Shown piece by piece: positions 24,599-33,725 of a stretch of DNA of 64,000 bases (positions are counted from its first letter, which is position 1; each line of letters starts with the position of its first letter). The position numbers and the translations under genes were made by a program. Below the pieces are notes generated by a model that was not told the origin of the DNA, ran no database searches, and saw nothing but the letters and a program-made list of their open reading frames with translations. The DNA lies in the NCBI RefSeq assembly GCF_002850255.1, contig NZ_CP022522.1, positions 3,285,125-3,349,124 of the forward strand, in the 5' to 3' direction. The stretch is from Pseudoalteromonas sp. NC201. Lineage in GTDB: Bacteria > Pseudomonadota > Gammaproteobacteria > Enterobacterales > Alteromonadaceae.

Positions 24599-27562
24599 AT
24601 GTTGAAGAAGTTAAATCTAGTTACCGCTGGAATCCAAGTTGCTTTAGTCGCTGGTGCCGTAAGCAGTTCAGTAGCTGTTGCAAACGAACAAACAGAAGCT
24701 AAATCAGTAGAGCGCATTCAAGTTACCGGTTCACGAATCAAACGTGTGAACCTAACTTCACCTACACCAGTTACTGTAATTGGTGGTGTAGAGCTTGAAA
24801 ACCAAGGCATCACCAACGTAAATGACCTTTTAGCTGAAATGCCTCAAGCTAGTGTTGGCCTATCTCCTGAAAATACCACCAGCTACATCTATGCGTCAGG
24901 TTTAAATACTACTGATCTGCGTGGTTTAGGCTCAGAACGTACACTGGTATTAGTTAATGGCCGTCGCTTTGTACCAGGCTCTGTTGGTGACACTGCGGTA
25001 GATTTAAACAACATCCCTACTTCTATTATTGAGCGTGTAGAAATCGCAACAGGCGGCGCAGCAGCAGTCTATGGTGCGGACGCTGTCGCCGGTGTTGTAA
25101 ACATCATTACCAAGAAGTCATTTGATGGCGTAGAAGTTGATATCTCCACCGTGAAGCCTGAACAAAATGGCGGTGAAGATTACTCTTTCTCAATTACTGG
25201 CGGACAAGAGCTAGACAAGCTTTCATTCATTACCTCGTTGAATTATACGAAAAACGAAAGCTATGCAAAGCTTGACCGCGATTTCTACAGAAATTCAATG
25301 CGATCGATAGCCAACCCTTCTGACACAGGAAGCAAAGATGGCATTCCTGGGAATATCGTACTAAACGGTCAAACGGCCCTCGCTAGATATTCTGAAAAAG
25401 GTGATTTCTTTGCTATCGCTCCGGGTGCAGATAAAACTCGTGATGTATATTTAAATAACCACTTTGCATTTCAAGAAGATGGTTCATTACAACCATTTAA
25501 CTATGGGTTAGGTTTGATCCCAGATCCAAATTCAGCTATTTCAGACTTAGCTGCTGGCCGCTACTTCCACGATGAATACAACAAAGGTGATGGTGTATTT
25601 ACTCAAGGATCAAAAAGTTATTTTAGAACACCTCTAGAGCGAGTAATCGCTTCTGCGTATGGTACTTACGAACTGAATGATGAGCATGCTCTGACATTTG
25701 ACGCAACTTGGTCAAAAACAGACTCGACAACTGAAAGCGGTCCAACATTCTTCGCCTATAAGATCTATCGTGATAATGCCTTTGTGAGCGATGAAATGGG
25801 CAATATCATGGATAGCGTAGAATACAAAGATAAAGATGGTAATTTAGTCAAAGGTATTGATAGCGTAACTTTATATCAAGCGAACTCAAACCTTTGGGGT
25901 GACCGTAACTACGAACAAGAGCGTGAAGTCTTCCGTTCATCTATTGGTGCCGAAGGGATTATCAATGATGATTGGAGTTACAGTGCCTATTTCCAATTTG
26001 GCCGCGTAGAGCAAGATACAACTTGGACAGGTGAAGTTCTTGAACAAAACTTACTAAACGCAGTTAACTCAGCCGTTATCGATGGTCAAACTGTATGTGT
26101 AGACCGTGATAGTAAAGGTAAGATCATTGGCCAAATCGCAGGCTGTGTACCATTTAATCCTATGGGTGCAACATCAGCAACTGCAGAGCAAATGGGTTAT
26201 ATTTCGACTGTAGCGACCCGTTTTGCAAGACATGATCAAGCTGTTTTTGCAGCCACCGTCGATGGTATTCTATTTGAGCTTCCTGCTGGTTATGTGAGTG
26301 CTGCATTTACCGCCGAGCACCGTCGCGAAGTTGCTGAAAAAACACCATCTGAAAATATGGAAAAAGGCTTAATCTTCGGTAATTCTAGCTTACCAATGCA
26401 TGGTGAAATTGAAGTTGACGAGCTTTCAATGGAGCTATCTGTACCATTACTCGTGGACGAATTTCTTGCATTAGACTTAACATTTGAAGGTGCATATCGT
26501 TATATGGATTATTCAGTGACTGGTGGAGATGATGCTTGGAAGCTAGCACTTAATTGGGGTATAACTGAAGAGTTAAGACTACGCGTTAACCGTTCAAAAT
26601 CAGTCAGAGCACCGAGCTTAGGTGATCTATTTGCACCGTCATCAACACAATACAGCTCTGGCCGTGCTGACATCTGTCGTGCTGACAGCATTAAAAAGCT
26701 AAGTGACGATTACAAGTACAAACAAAACATTATTAGAAACTGCCAAGCTGACGGCTTACCAGAAGGTTGGATGCCTTCTTCAGAATGGCTTGCGGGCGGC
26801 AGTCTTGAAGGTTCAATCGTTGGTAACACCGAACTTAAGAACGAAGTGTCTAATGACTTAACTGTAGGTCTTATCTATACACCTGAATTTATCGAAGGTC
26901 TAGATTTTACTGTTGATTATTGGTCATTCGAAATTGACGGCGCAATTCAATACTTTGGTCGTACAGACATAATCAAATACTGTTATGAAAGTGAATCAAT
27001 TGACAACTTATTTTGTAAAAACTTAGTTCGCGGTGAAAATGGCGATATTGAACACTTCTATCAACGCCCAATTAACTCTGCACAAATAGTAAAGAAAGGT
27101 TACGATCTAGAGTCGGCATATCGATTTGATGCCATGAGTGGTGAGGTTGCTTTAAAATTAGCCGCGACTTACATTCAAAAAGACACTCAAAACTCAACAG
27201 GCCGTGCTGACGACTTACGTAGCTTTACTGGACTAACTGACGATTCACCACGCTGGAAAGGCCGTTTTACAGCGGTGTACTCGCAAGATGAATCAGTTTA
27301 CGCGTTAACGGTTAATTACCGCCATAGTACGGTTGATGACAAAGATTGGACTATTGAAGCTAATAACTTCAACGAAGTTTCATCATATACAACTGTGGAT
27401 TTCATGTATAAGTCATACGTGTTAGAGGATTTACAACTTCGTCTAGGTGTAAGTAACCTATTTGATAAAGAACCTCCTCGTACACCAGCAACATTCGACT
27501 CAGGCGAGTTCTATGATGTTAATGGTCGTAGATTCTCAGTAGGTATGAAGTATAACTTCTAA
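24599..27562 (+). CDS. TonB-dependent outer-membrane receptor
   Basis: Large beta-barrel transporter of 987 residues. It has a signal peptide (about 1-28), a TonB-box-like SVERIQVTGSRIKR segment near residue 36-49, and a plug domain with VNDLLAEMPQ, LRGLGSERTLVLVNGRRFVPG and GGAAAVYGADAVAGVVNII (about 60-190). The long barrel ends in FSVGMKYNF, with the terminal Phe required for BamA recognition. This is the Alteromonadales type that imports peptides, glycans or other nutrients; the ligand cannot be told. Cysteine pairs in extracellular-loop regions (around residues 500-520, 695-715) suggest disulfides. Followed by a strong terminator. Confidence 0.92.
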   Translation: MLKKLNLVTAGIQVALVAGAVSSSVAVANEQTEAKSVERIQVTGSRIKRVNLTSPTPVTVIGGVELENQGITNVNDLLAEMPQASVGLSPENTTSYIYASGLNTTDLRGLGSERTLVLVNGRRFVPGSVGDTAVDLNNIPTSIIERVEIATGGAAAVYGADAVAGVVNIITKKSFDGVEVDISTVKPEQNGGEDYSFSITGGQELDKLSFITSLNYTKNESYAKLDRDFYRNSMRSIANPSDTGSKDGIPGNIVLNGQTALARYSEKGDFFAIAPGADKTRDVYLNNHFAFQEDGSLQPFNYGLGLIPDPNSAISDLAAGRYFHDEYNKGDGVFTQGSKSYFRTPLERVIASAYGTYELNDEHALTFDATWSKTDSTTESGPTFFAYKIYRDNAFVSDEMGNIMDSVEYKDKDGNLVKGIDSVTLYQANSNLWGDRNYEQEREVFRSSIGAEGIINDDWSYSAYFQFGRVEQDTTWTGEVLEQNLLNAVNSAVIDGQTVCVDRDSKGKIIGQIAGCVPFNPMGATSATAEQMGYISTVATRFARHDQAVFAATVDGILFELPAGYVSAAFTAEHRREVAEKTPSENMEKGLIFGNSSLPMHGEIEVDELSMELSVPLLVDEFLALDLTFEGAYRYMDYSVTGGDDAWKLALNWGITEELRLRVNRSKSVRAPSLGDLFAPSSTQYSSGRADICRADSIKKLSDDYKYKQNIIRNCQADGLPEGWMPSSEWLAGGSLEGSIVGNTELKNEVSNDLTVGLIYTPEFIEGLDFTVDYWSFEIDGAIQYFGRTDIIKYCYESESIDNLFCKNLVRGENGDIEHFYQRPINSAQIVKKGYDLESAYRFDAMSGEVALKLAATYIQKDTQNSTGRADDLRSFTGLTDDSPRWKGRFTAVYSQDESVYALTVNYRHSTVDDKDWTIEANNFNEVSSYTTVDFMYKSYVLEDLQLRLGVSNLFDKEPPRTPATFDSGEFYDVNGRRFSVGMKYNF

Positions 27563-27583
27563 TCTTCTTTAGAATTTGATTCA

Positions 27584-27611
27584 AAAAAAGCCTCCTTTTG
27601 GAGGCTTTTTT
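27584..27611 (+). terminator. Terminator after the TonB-dependent receptor gene
   Basis: AAAAAAGCCTCC and GGAGGCTTTTTT form a 12-bp stem around TTTT, with a T tract on the plus strand. Confidence 0.9.
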
Positions 27612-27747
27612 ACGTTATCCCCACCTTTTATCTTATTTTCGCCGCGATTGAGCAAACTTGAGTATTCACCTCCCCCAGCTTATGATTTAATACTCATGTT
27701 AATTTTTTTGTCATTAAGATTTCGTGTAGCAAGGCAGCTAGTTATCC

Positions 27748-30429
27748 ATGAAAACAAGCAAGTTAAGTATTCGACTCCTTTGGTATATCACCCCGCTTGT
27801 GATATTACCCTTGCTGTTTCTTGGCGGATTTACGCTCACGAATGTAACTAGCTCAACGCAAAAACAAGCCAAGCTCATTGTTAGTCGTTTCGTTGAACAA
27901 CAACAGCAGAAGATGTTCAATTATATTGAGATCTACCAGTCCACGACAAAACTGCTCTCAACCTCTCCAGTACTTAGTGATTTTCTTAATTCGGCCCATC
28001 TTGAAAGAATGGAAAAGACTAAGCGTTTAGGTGCGCTAATGGATGTTTTTGCCAGTTATAGTGAAGCCTACCCTGATATCATTAGTATCAATCTTTTATC
28101 TCCCAATGGCAGAAGCTCCGCATTTTATTCCAGTAACTTGGGCGAAGCGCCAAACCTCTACCCTTTCGCCAAACAAATCATGCAAAGTAACTTACGCCAA
28201 CATCAATTTATGGTTGCCTCAAGTGCAGGTACGCAACTGTATTTTGTCCAGCAGATCTACAGTGTAGATTACGAACTTAAGCAGCCTAGACAACAAGGCT
28301 ATATCGTCGTACAAGTTTCTCCCTCTCTCTTAAGTACTAGCATACTTGAAGCTCCGTATGATAATACGCTAAACCTCTTGGTGAGCATTGATGGTGAGGT
28401 ATTATTCAGCTCAGATACAAATCTCATTGGCCACTATTTAAGCGCCAGTGAAATAGAAAAAATAGGCTATATTGCTGATCTTGGGCAATTAGACTCTACC
28501 GTTATTCATAGCATTGATAATGTGGAAAGGATGACCTACAGCGCGCAACTAAGCGGTGGATACTTTTATATTTCAACGATCCCTAAGTCGCTACTTTACC
28601 GCTCTGGTAAAACTATTAGTCTGATCACAGCACTGATCGTTATCTTATCTGTGATTACACTACCGATCTTGATTTTTATCGTGGTTCGTAACCTGTTGTT
28701 AAATCCAATAGAGTTATTGGGCGAAGCGAGCCACCGGGTCGGAGATGGTGATCTAATGGTGGCGCTACCAGAGCATAATAGTGACGAAGTTGGCATTCTT
28801 TTCAGAGATTTCAACCATATGATCGGCCAAATTCGTACCTTTCAGCGAGAGCTTGAGGATTACAAAGAGCACTTGGAAGAGAAAGTTGAAGACAGAACCA
28901 AAGAATTAGAAGAAACTAATAGCAAGCTAGAAGTTGCTATTGTAGAAGCCGAGCAGGCAAACCAGCTTAAAAGTCGCTTTTTAGCTAACATGAGTCATGA
29001 GATACGTACCCCGCTTACCGCTATTATGGGGTTTACCGAGCAGCTTATACAGAATCCTAATTCTCCTGCCTCAAAACAGCACCTAGACACAATTTTAAGA
29101 AACTCTAAACACCTTTTAGAACTTATCAATAATATCTTAGACCTCTCTAAAATTGAGGCTGAAAAACTAGATGTGGAGGAATCAGAGGTCTTGGTGATGC
29201 CACTCATCAATGATATTGAATCCATCGTTGAGCCGATGACGAATGAAAAACTACTGAACTTTTCCACAGAATTTATTCTACCGTTGCCTGATAAGCTTTA
29301 CACCGACATTACTCGCTTAAAACAAATCTTGCTTAACATCGCAACAAACGCGGTGAAATTTACTGAGTACGGTGGCGTTCATTTAAAGGTGGAGTTTAGA
29401 CCGGAATCTGAAAAGTTTATTTTTAGTATCAAAGACACCGGAATTGGCATGTCGCAAAATGAGCTAGAGCGCGCATTTAAGCCTTTTGAGCAAGCTGATA
29501 CAACAACAACTCGGCGCTTCGGTGGCACAGGACTAGGTCTTTGTATATCAAAGAATCTAGCACAACTGCTTGGCGGTGACGTAAATGTTCAAAGCCAACA
29601 AGGCGCAGGTAGTCTATTTTCTGTTGAAGTCTCGGGTAATTTCAAAGAGCGCTCTTACTCTTGGCTAAACGCACTTGAGCGACCAAGACAACCGGATAAC
29701 AGTAAAACCCATATTGCAGCAGTAAAAGAGCTTGATGCCAAAGTGCTTGTTGCGGAAGACAATCCCGATAACCAAGAGCTTATTACGCTGCTACTGTCTA
29801 ATTGGGGCATAGTTCCTGATATTGCTAATAACGGTGCTGAAGCGGTTGAAATGGCGCTGGTTGAAGACTATCAACTGATCTTAATGGATATGCAAATGCC
29901 AGTCATGGGTGGTGAAGAAGCAACGCAAATGCTCAGACATGCCGCCTATGATGGACCAATCATCGCACTTACTGCCAACGTAATGAAACACGACATAGAC
30001 AACCATATTAAAGCAGGATGTGATGCCACTCTTGGCAAGCCGATAGATAAAGAATTGCTAGGTAAATTACTACTAGAGTACCTTGAACTTCAAAATGGCA
30101 AGTCCTCTTCATGGGATGCCTTATTACAAACCGAAAAGTTCTTACAAATAAGCCGAAATTACGTTGAAAAGCTACCGTCACAGCTAGTTGAGCTGCAAAA
30201 GCTTTATGATACACAGGAATGGGAATCTTTAAGGGCACTAGCACATAGTATCAAAGGCAGCGCGGGTTGCTTTGGCTTTATGAATATTCATGAAGCCGCA
30301 GGGGAACTAGAAACCAGTTTGCAAAAAACACAAAACAGTAATCGCCATTACTATTTGCTTAAGCTCACTGAGGCTATGCGCTACACCCTATCGATAGACC
30401 AGCCCACGGATAATAGTCACTTAGGCTAA
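27748..30429 (+). CDS. Hybrid sensor histidine kinase with receiver and HPt domains
   Basis: Membrane-bound phosphorelay kinase of 893 residues. There are two membrane segments (about 10-31 and 290-315) around a periplasmic sensor domain (dCache-like by size), then HAMP (about 315-370), a coiled coil, and HisKA with phospho-acceptor H417 in NMSHEIRTPLTAIMGF. A HATPase with DTGIGMS and GGTGLGL follows, then a receiver with D714 in LILMDMQMPVMGG and an HPt with H833 in LAHSIKGSAG. The domain order matches BarA-type tripartite sensors. No cognate regulator is adjacent. The 3' end overlaps rimI by 9 bp on the opposite strand. Confidence 0.93.
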   Translation: MKTSKLSIRLLWYITPLVILPLLFLGGFTLTNVTSSTQKQAKLIVSRFVEQQQQKMFNYIEIYQSTTKLLSTSPVLSDFLNSAHLERMEKTKRLGALMDVFASYSEAYPDIISINLLSPNGRSSAFYSSNLGEAPNLYPFAKQIMQSNLRQHQFMVASSAGTQLYFVQQIYSVDYELKQPRQQGYIVVQVSPSLLSTSILEAPYDNTLNLLVSIDGEVLFSSDTNLIGHYLSASEIEKIGYIADLGQLDSTVIHSIDNVERMTYSAQLSGGYFYISTIPKSLLYRSGKTISLITALIVILSVITLPILIFIVVRNLLLNPIELLGEASHRVGDGDLMVALPEHNSDEVGILFRDFNHMIGQIRTFQRELEDYKEHLEEKVEDRTKELEETNSKLEVAIVEAEQANQLKSRFLANMSHEIRTPLTAIMGFTEQLIQNPNSPASKQHLDTILRNSKHLLELINNILDLSKIEAEKLDVEESEVLVMPLINDIESIVEPMTNEKLLNFSTEFILPLPDKLYTDITRLKQILLNIATNAVKFTEYGGVHLKVEFRPESEKFIFSIKDTGIGMSQNELERAFKPFEQADTTTTRRFGGTGLGLCISKNLAQLLGGDVNVQSQQGAGSLFSVEVSGNFKERSYSWLNALERPRQPDNSKTHIAAVKELDAKVLVAEDNPDNQELITLLLSNWGIVPDIANNGAEAVEMALVEDYQLILMDMQMPVMGGEEATQMLRHAAYDGPIIALTANVMKHDIDNHIKAGCDATLGKPIDKELLGKLLLEYLELQNGKSSSWDALLQTEKFLQISRNYVEKLPSQLVELQKLYDTQEWESLRALAHSIKGSAGCFGFMNIHEAAGELETSLQKTQNSNRHYYLLKLTEAMRYTLSIDQPTDNSHLG

Positions 30430-30867
30430 TGGTAAGGCCATGAGCATTGCGTCTTCACGACCATGAGTGCTCGGGTAGTAGTTTTTTCTCAAGCCCATTT
30501 CGACAAAATCATAGCGATGATATAACGCGATTGCTGAAGCGTTTGACGCTCTTACTTCAAGGAAGATATTTTCTGCCTGCAAGGTCTCTGCTTGCGCTAA
30601 CAAATCTTCCATTAATGGCTTCGCGTAGCCCTTACCTTGGTAATTAGGACGAATACAAATATCCATCAAGGTTAAGTCTGGGCCCGCACGCTCTGCAACG
30701 TAGAAACCCACTAGCGTGTTACCATCAACAATAGCTGTATTAAAGTAACGACCATGAAGGCAGGACTGCATGGTTTTCTCACTCCAAGGAAAAGCATGAC
30801 AGGCTTGTTCTACTTGCATTATTTCATTAAGTGGAAATTGTAGTAAGCCACCTTGCTTAACTTGCAT
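30421..30867 (-). CDS. rimI: Ribosomal-protein-alanine N-acetyltransferase RimI
   Basis: GNAT-family acetyltransferase of 148 residues, expected to acetylate the N-terminal alanine of ribosomal protein S18. The acetyl-CoA loop is IRPNYQGKGYAKPLM (R/Q-x2-G-x-G/A type), and the C-terminal LEVRASNASAIALYHRYDFVEMGLRKNYY is typical of RimI. It overlaps the upstream holD gene by 11 bp, the same gene order as E. coli holD-rimI. Confidence 0.92.
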   Translation of the reverse strand: MQVKQGGLLQFPLNEIMQVEQACHAFPWSEKTMQSCLHGRYFNTAIVDGNTLVGFYVAERAGPDLTLMDICIRPNYQGKGYAKPLMEDLLAQAETLQAENIFLEVRASNASAIALYHRYDFVEMGLRKNYYPSTHGREDAMLMALPLA

Positions 30868-31153
30868 CTTGTTGACTCCAGATTAATTGCCACAACGCAC
30901 GCTTTTGAGCCGTACTTAGTTGTGCACTTGGCAAACTCAATTGGTTATCCTGAAGTGCAATCGTGTTACCCGTGACAACCTCAATTTTTCTACCCATTAC
31001 CAATTCAAAGTCCTGCAACAAAACAGTCGGTAAAGCTATTTGCTGAAGCTCATTCACATCAGTAGCAACAACTGCGTTGGGATCAAGATGTGCAAATGTA
31101 GAATTTAGCTTTAGCGGTACAATATCAAGAATATCTGCGTAAATCGGATTCAT
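30857..31153 (-). CDS. holD: DNA polymerase III psi subunit
   Basis: Small clamp-loader subunit of 98 residues that links the chi subunit and SSB to the gamma complex. The sequence has the fold pattern of HolD, with DILDIVPLKL near the start and LPTVLLQDFELVMGRK in the middle. Similarity in this family is weak, so synteny with rimI carries much of the call. It is shorter than E. coli HolD (137). The ATG at 31153 was chosen because the longer frame to 31360 runs antisense-free straight through the tRNA-Trp gene. Confidence 0.8.
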   Translation of the reverse strand: MNPIYADILDIVPLKLNSTFAHLDPNAVVATDVNELQQIALPTVLLQDFELVMGRKIEVVTGNTIALQDNQLSLPSAQLSTAQKRALWQLIWSQQDAS

Positions 31154-31217
31154 GGCTAAGCAGTTTAATTTTTTAAGGAAGTTTACTTTGAAAATATGCG
31201 AAGTGCAAAATAAGAAG

Positions 31218-31294
31218 TGGCAGGGGCGGCAGGACTCGAACCCGCAACCATCGGTTTTGGAGACCGCTGTTCTACCAATTGGAACTACGCCCCT
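31218..31294 (-). tRNA. trpT: tRNA-Trp (anticodon CCA)
   Basis: The minus strand folds into a full cloverleaf of 77 nt. The acceptor arm is AGGGGCG/CGCCCCT with G73 and an encoded 3' CCA, the anticodon stem-loop is GCGGTCTCCAAAACCG with anticodon CCA, and the T arm is GCGGGTTCGAGTCCTGC. A promoter lies directly upstream. Confidence 0.97.
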
Positions 31295-31307
31295 GCAATG
31301 TCGACGC

Positions 31308-31335
31308 ATTATAAAGCGCTTTTTCGAAAGGTAAA
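31308..31335 (-). promoter_or_regulatory. Promoter of tRNA-Trp
   Basis: On the minus strand a perfect TATAAT (31308-31313) lies 16 bp from TTTACC (31330-31335). It is followed by the GC-rich discriminator GCGTCG, as in stringently controlled stable-RNA promoters. Confidence 0.75.
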
Positions 31336-31377
31336 GTGAAAAATCACTTTTTTGATTCAACTGCTTCTAAAACAAGC

Positions 31378-31410
31378 AAAATGGCGAATATTTATCATAT
31401 TCGCCATTTT
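31378..31410. terminator. Bidirectional hairpin upstream of the tRNA promoter
   Basis: AAAATGGCGAATA (31378-31390) and TATTCGCCATTTT (31398-31410) form a perfect 13-bp stem around TTTATCA. No gene ends next to it now, so it may mark the end of a gene lost from the accessory region to its right. Confidence 0.7.
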
Positions 31411-31572
31411 CTTAAGTGGATGCTAACTCATTTTAGAGCCATTATTCCCACTCGAAGATCAATAAGAAGAAAATATATCTACATAACAGCTAGTTAGGCA
31501 GGTGGCTTTTCTCGATACCATCATCTATACCATGCACAGAATTTTTTTGATTTTTTGCTGTTCGTCGACGTT

Positions 31573-31674
31573 TTAGTTCAGTTTTGGCCAGTCTGACGAT
31601 TCTTGCATATCACGACGAAGCTCTTGTATCTCTTCAACACTCAGCCGTCGCGGACCCGAGGCAATTCTATCCAT
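31573..31674 (-). CDS. Small ORF of 33 residues with a strong ribosome site
   Basis: Unrecognised. The ATG at 31674 is preceded by a perfect GGAGG 6 bases upstream. The product MDRIASGPRRLSVEEIQELR and its remaining 13 residues form a charged, probably helical peptide ending DWPKLN, with no signal or membrane segment. SVEEIQELRRDMQES has the look of a short amphipathic helix. It could be a genuine small protein or the remnant of a longer one. The open frame on the opposite strand (31584-31859) is judged its shadow. Confidence 0.45.
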   Translation of the reverse strand: MDRIASGPRRLSVEEIQELRRDMQESSDWPKLN

Positions 31675-31849
31675 CTTGTGCCTCCAACCGGTCACCATAC
31701 ACTTTAAGTGGTTCGTCAAAACGTGAGTTACCAGCAGAGAACTTTAGAGGATATTTTTTGATTGTTTTTCATACACACCTTGAAAACCATCAATATTGCT
31801 CAAAGATCACACAGCGAGGAATAACCTCGTTAAATAAAAGGATCAAATC

Positions 31850-31978
31850 ATGGGTTTGAAACCAGGGCCAAAACCAAAAGCCAAATCAACTGGCAAGCCA
31901 GATCAACGTCGACGTGACAACAAAAAAACTCCAGGAAACACTCCAGGCCTAAAGCCGAGTAAATCCTCGAGCAAGTGA
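31850..31978 (+). CDS. Small very basic ORF of 42 residues
   Basis: Unrecognised. AAAGGA lies 8 bases before the ATG. The product is low complexity and strongly basic: it starts MGLKPGPKPKAKSTGKPD, continues with QRRRDNKKTPGNTPG and ends LKPSKSSSK, with 14 Lys/Arg and no hydrophobic core. Pro-Gly-Lys repeats suggest a disordered nucleic-acid-binding tail. It is divergent from the 33-residue ORF, 175 bp apart. Confidence 0.5.
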   Translation: MGLKPGPKPKAKSTGKPDQRRRDNKKTPGNTPGLKPSKSSSK

Positions 31979-32207
31979 CTCTACCTCAATATCGGGTCAG
32001 TGTAAGCGGTACTGACTCTTGTTGCTAAAACCCGCTTCTGCGCCAAAATGAGTTAACGTAAATGCTCTAAGGGCGGCATGGAGCGATACTGACGGTCGCT
32101 ATTATTGTTGTTATTTCTTAATTTCTAAATAACAGAAATCCACCTCACTCATTTATGCCCAAAGTGCTTTGGGATATCATTTTAGTTGATAGCTGTTTCA
32201 GATTAGG
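31979..32207. other. Non-coding stretch before the methyltransferase gene
   Basis: 229 bp with no supported gene. A short inverted repeat GTCAGT/ACTGAC (about 31995-32015) is present but lacks a T tract. Nothing else is recognised. Confidence 0.4.
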
Positions 32208-32903
32208 TCAAGCACGTTTAGTTATCCACGCATGAATCAGACCTGCTTGAAAAAATTGAATCGGGAGTTCGAACCCACCAGCTTGAATAATTGAACATAC
32301 CTTGGGTGGAGAAAGTATCCCAACGTCGTTTGCATAAGCATCGCGCATACGTTCTAGTGTACCTTGCGAAACATCGGCCATAGACATCATTTTAACCCAA
32401 GCATCAAGTAATTTGTCGTAGTCTGGCGAGTCAATATCTGAAGACAAGTCCGCACTTGCCATTAGTCCTTCGGGCTTTAGCCTTTCTGCTATCTCTCCAA
32501 AAAACGCTGAACGCCTTTCTTCCTGCAAGATAAATTGAGAAACAAGGAAGCAAGTAGCAGCGTGATAATCCTGCTCAAATGGCATTGAATGAAGATACCC
32601 CTCATGAAAAATACAGCGAGTGTCGACGCCACTCTCCTTAGCTCTTTTCTTACATATATCCAACATAGGTCCTGAGGGTTCAACTGCGGTGAACTGCCAG
32701 TTAGGGAAATTTGACGCTAAATAAAGTAGCTCATCTCCAGTGCCTACACCGATACAGAGAATGTTGGCATTTACAGGTAAATCAGCAAACACAGATCTAA
32801 GCAGTAAGTGCATGCAATGACGTATTGGTGCGGTATTAGACCATTGCTGATCATAAGTTTCTGCTTGCTTGTCAAATAACTCTTTCACTTCATTTTGGTG
32901 CAT
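32208..32903 (-). CDS. Class I SAM-dependent methyltransferase
   Basis: Protein of 231 residues. The SAM-binding motif I is ANILCIGVGTGDELLYLA, followed by an acidic end of strand two in WQFTAVEPSG, and SQFILQEERRSAFFGEIAERL is typical of the Methyltransf_25-type small-molecule methylases. Substrate unknown. The ATG at 32903 has GGAA upstream; the longer frame to 32942 runs into the inverted-repeat operator region. It is divergent from an Rrf2-type regulator, which is the most likely controller. Confidence 0.85.
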   Translation of the reverse strand: MHQNEVKELFDKQAETYDQQWSNTAPIRHCMHLLLRSVFADLPVNANILCIGVGTGDELLYLASNFPNWQFTAVEPSGPMLDICKKRAKESGVDTRCIFHEGYLHSMPFEQDYHAATCFLVSQFILQEERRSAFFGEIAERLKPEGLMASADLSSDIDSPDYDKLLDAWVKMMSMADVSQGTLERMRDAYANDVGILSPPKVCSIIQAGGFELPIQFFQAGLIHAWITKRA

Positions 32904-32935
32904 AAAATTTCCAATAATATTTGATATCAACATAA

Positions 32936-32980
32936 GTAACAATAAATGTTACATGAGTAAATGGAGCTAATCAACTCATG
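32936..32980. promoter_or_regulatory. Two inverted repeats between methyltransferase and Rrf2 genes
   Basis: GTAACA-ATAAA-TGTTAC (32936-32952) is a perfect palindrome, immediately followed by CATGAGT (32952-32958) paired with ACTCATG (32974-32980). Their position in a 132-bp divergent intergenic region makes them candidate operators for the Rrf2-type protein. Confidence 0.55.
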
Positions 32981-33035
32981 CAACTTTTATCGTTTCATGA
33001 TAATATAATTAAATTTTAAGAATGATGGTCACATT

Positions 33036-33452
33036 ATGAGAAAGGACAGCAGGTTATCTAGGATTCTTCATGCATTAATACATATGAAACTGATTAATCG
33101 AGCAATAACATCTGAAGAGTTGGGGCTGGTTTTGGGAGCCAATCCCGTTGTCGTAAGGCGAATTATGGCTCTATTGAAGAGAGTTGGTTATGTTAACTCA
33201 GAAAAAGGCCACCATGGAGGGTGGAGGTTATCAACTGAGCTATCCGAGATTACACTATTTGATATCTATAACTTATTAGGTGAAAAGACATTATTTACTA
33301 TTGCCTTGTCCGATGAATACCAAAATTGCTTGATTGAAAAAGCTGTAAATACTGCGCTAGCAGACTCCATGCAAGAAGCAGAAAAAGTGTTGTTTGAACG
33401 CTTCAGAGAAGTTGATATTGAGTCACTGCTACCACCTATTTCAAATGGTTGA
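33036..33452 (+). CDS. Rrf2-family transcriptional regulator, YwnA-like
   Basis: Winged-helix regulator of 138 residues. The N-terminal RLSRILHALIHMKLINRAIT, the recognition helix ANPVVVRRIMALLKRVGYV and the wing KGHHGGWRLS are diagnostic. The three cysteines that bind an Fe-S cluster in IscR and NsrR are absent; a single Cys sits in YQNCLIEK. It therefore resembles YwnA/YjeB-like Rrf2 proteins that sense something else. Likely autoregulated and controlling the divergent methyltransferase through the intergenic inverted repeats. Confidence 0.88.
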   Translation: MRKDSRLSRILHALIHMKLINRAITSEELGLVLGANPVVVRRIMALLKRVGYVNSEKGHHGGWRLSTELSEITLFDIYNLLGEKTLFTIALSDEYQNCLIEKAVNTALADSMQEAEKVLFERFREVDIESLLPPISNG

Positions 33453-33479
33453 CAAAGTCCTAGCATTTGATTCGAGCAC

Positions 33480-33540
33480 AAAAATAAGTGACACAAAATA
33501 AGCACAAAATAAGGAAGTAAAAATAAGTGACCCCCCATCA
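33480..33540 (-). repeat. Left-end repeats of the RAYT unit
   Basis: AAAAATAAGTGAC occurs twice exactly (33480-33492 and 33519-33531); the second is followed by CCCCCC. Read on the minus strand, outward from the transposase gene, this is GGGGGGTCACTTATTTTT, which parallels the GGGTGTCA-N3-TTTT repeats on the other side. Confidence 0.6.
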
Positions 33541-33725
33541 CTCTTAACCTCCAAGCGGAGGAAGTGAAGTATAAAATTACTTCAATCACTTTGGTTAAAA
33601 ACGTTCATCGATAGACTAATTTTTAGCGCTCAGGCGTATCTCTTCACCAAAACAGGGATATCGCGCATGACAACGCGCTGCAAATACAACAGTAAGAAAT
33701 TCTAGAATTGAGAATGCGAGTTTTG

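Noticed and set aside
31154..31360. N-terminal extension of HolD
   Set aside because: It would read across the complete tRNA-Trp gene and its promoter.
31584..31859. 91-residue ORF on the plus strand
   Set aside because: No ribosome site or family resemblance; it overlaps the better supported 33-residue ORF in antisense.
33480..33540. CRISPR-like short repeats
   Set aside because: Only two copies with irregular spacing and no spacers of uniform size; they are the ends of the RAYT unit.
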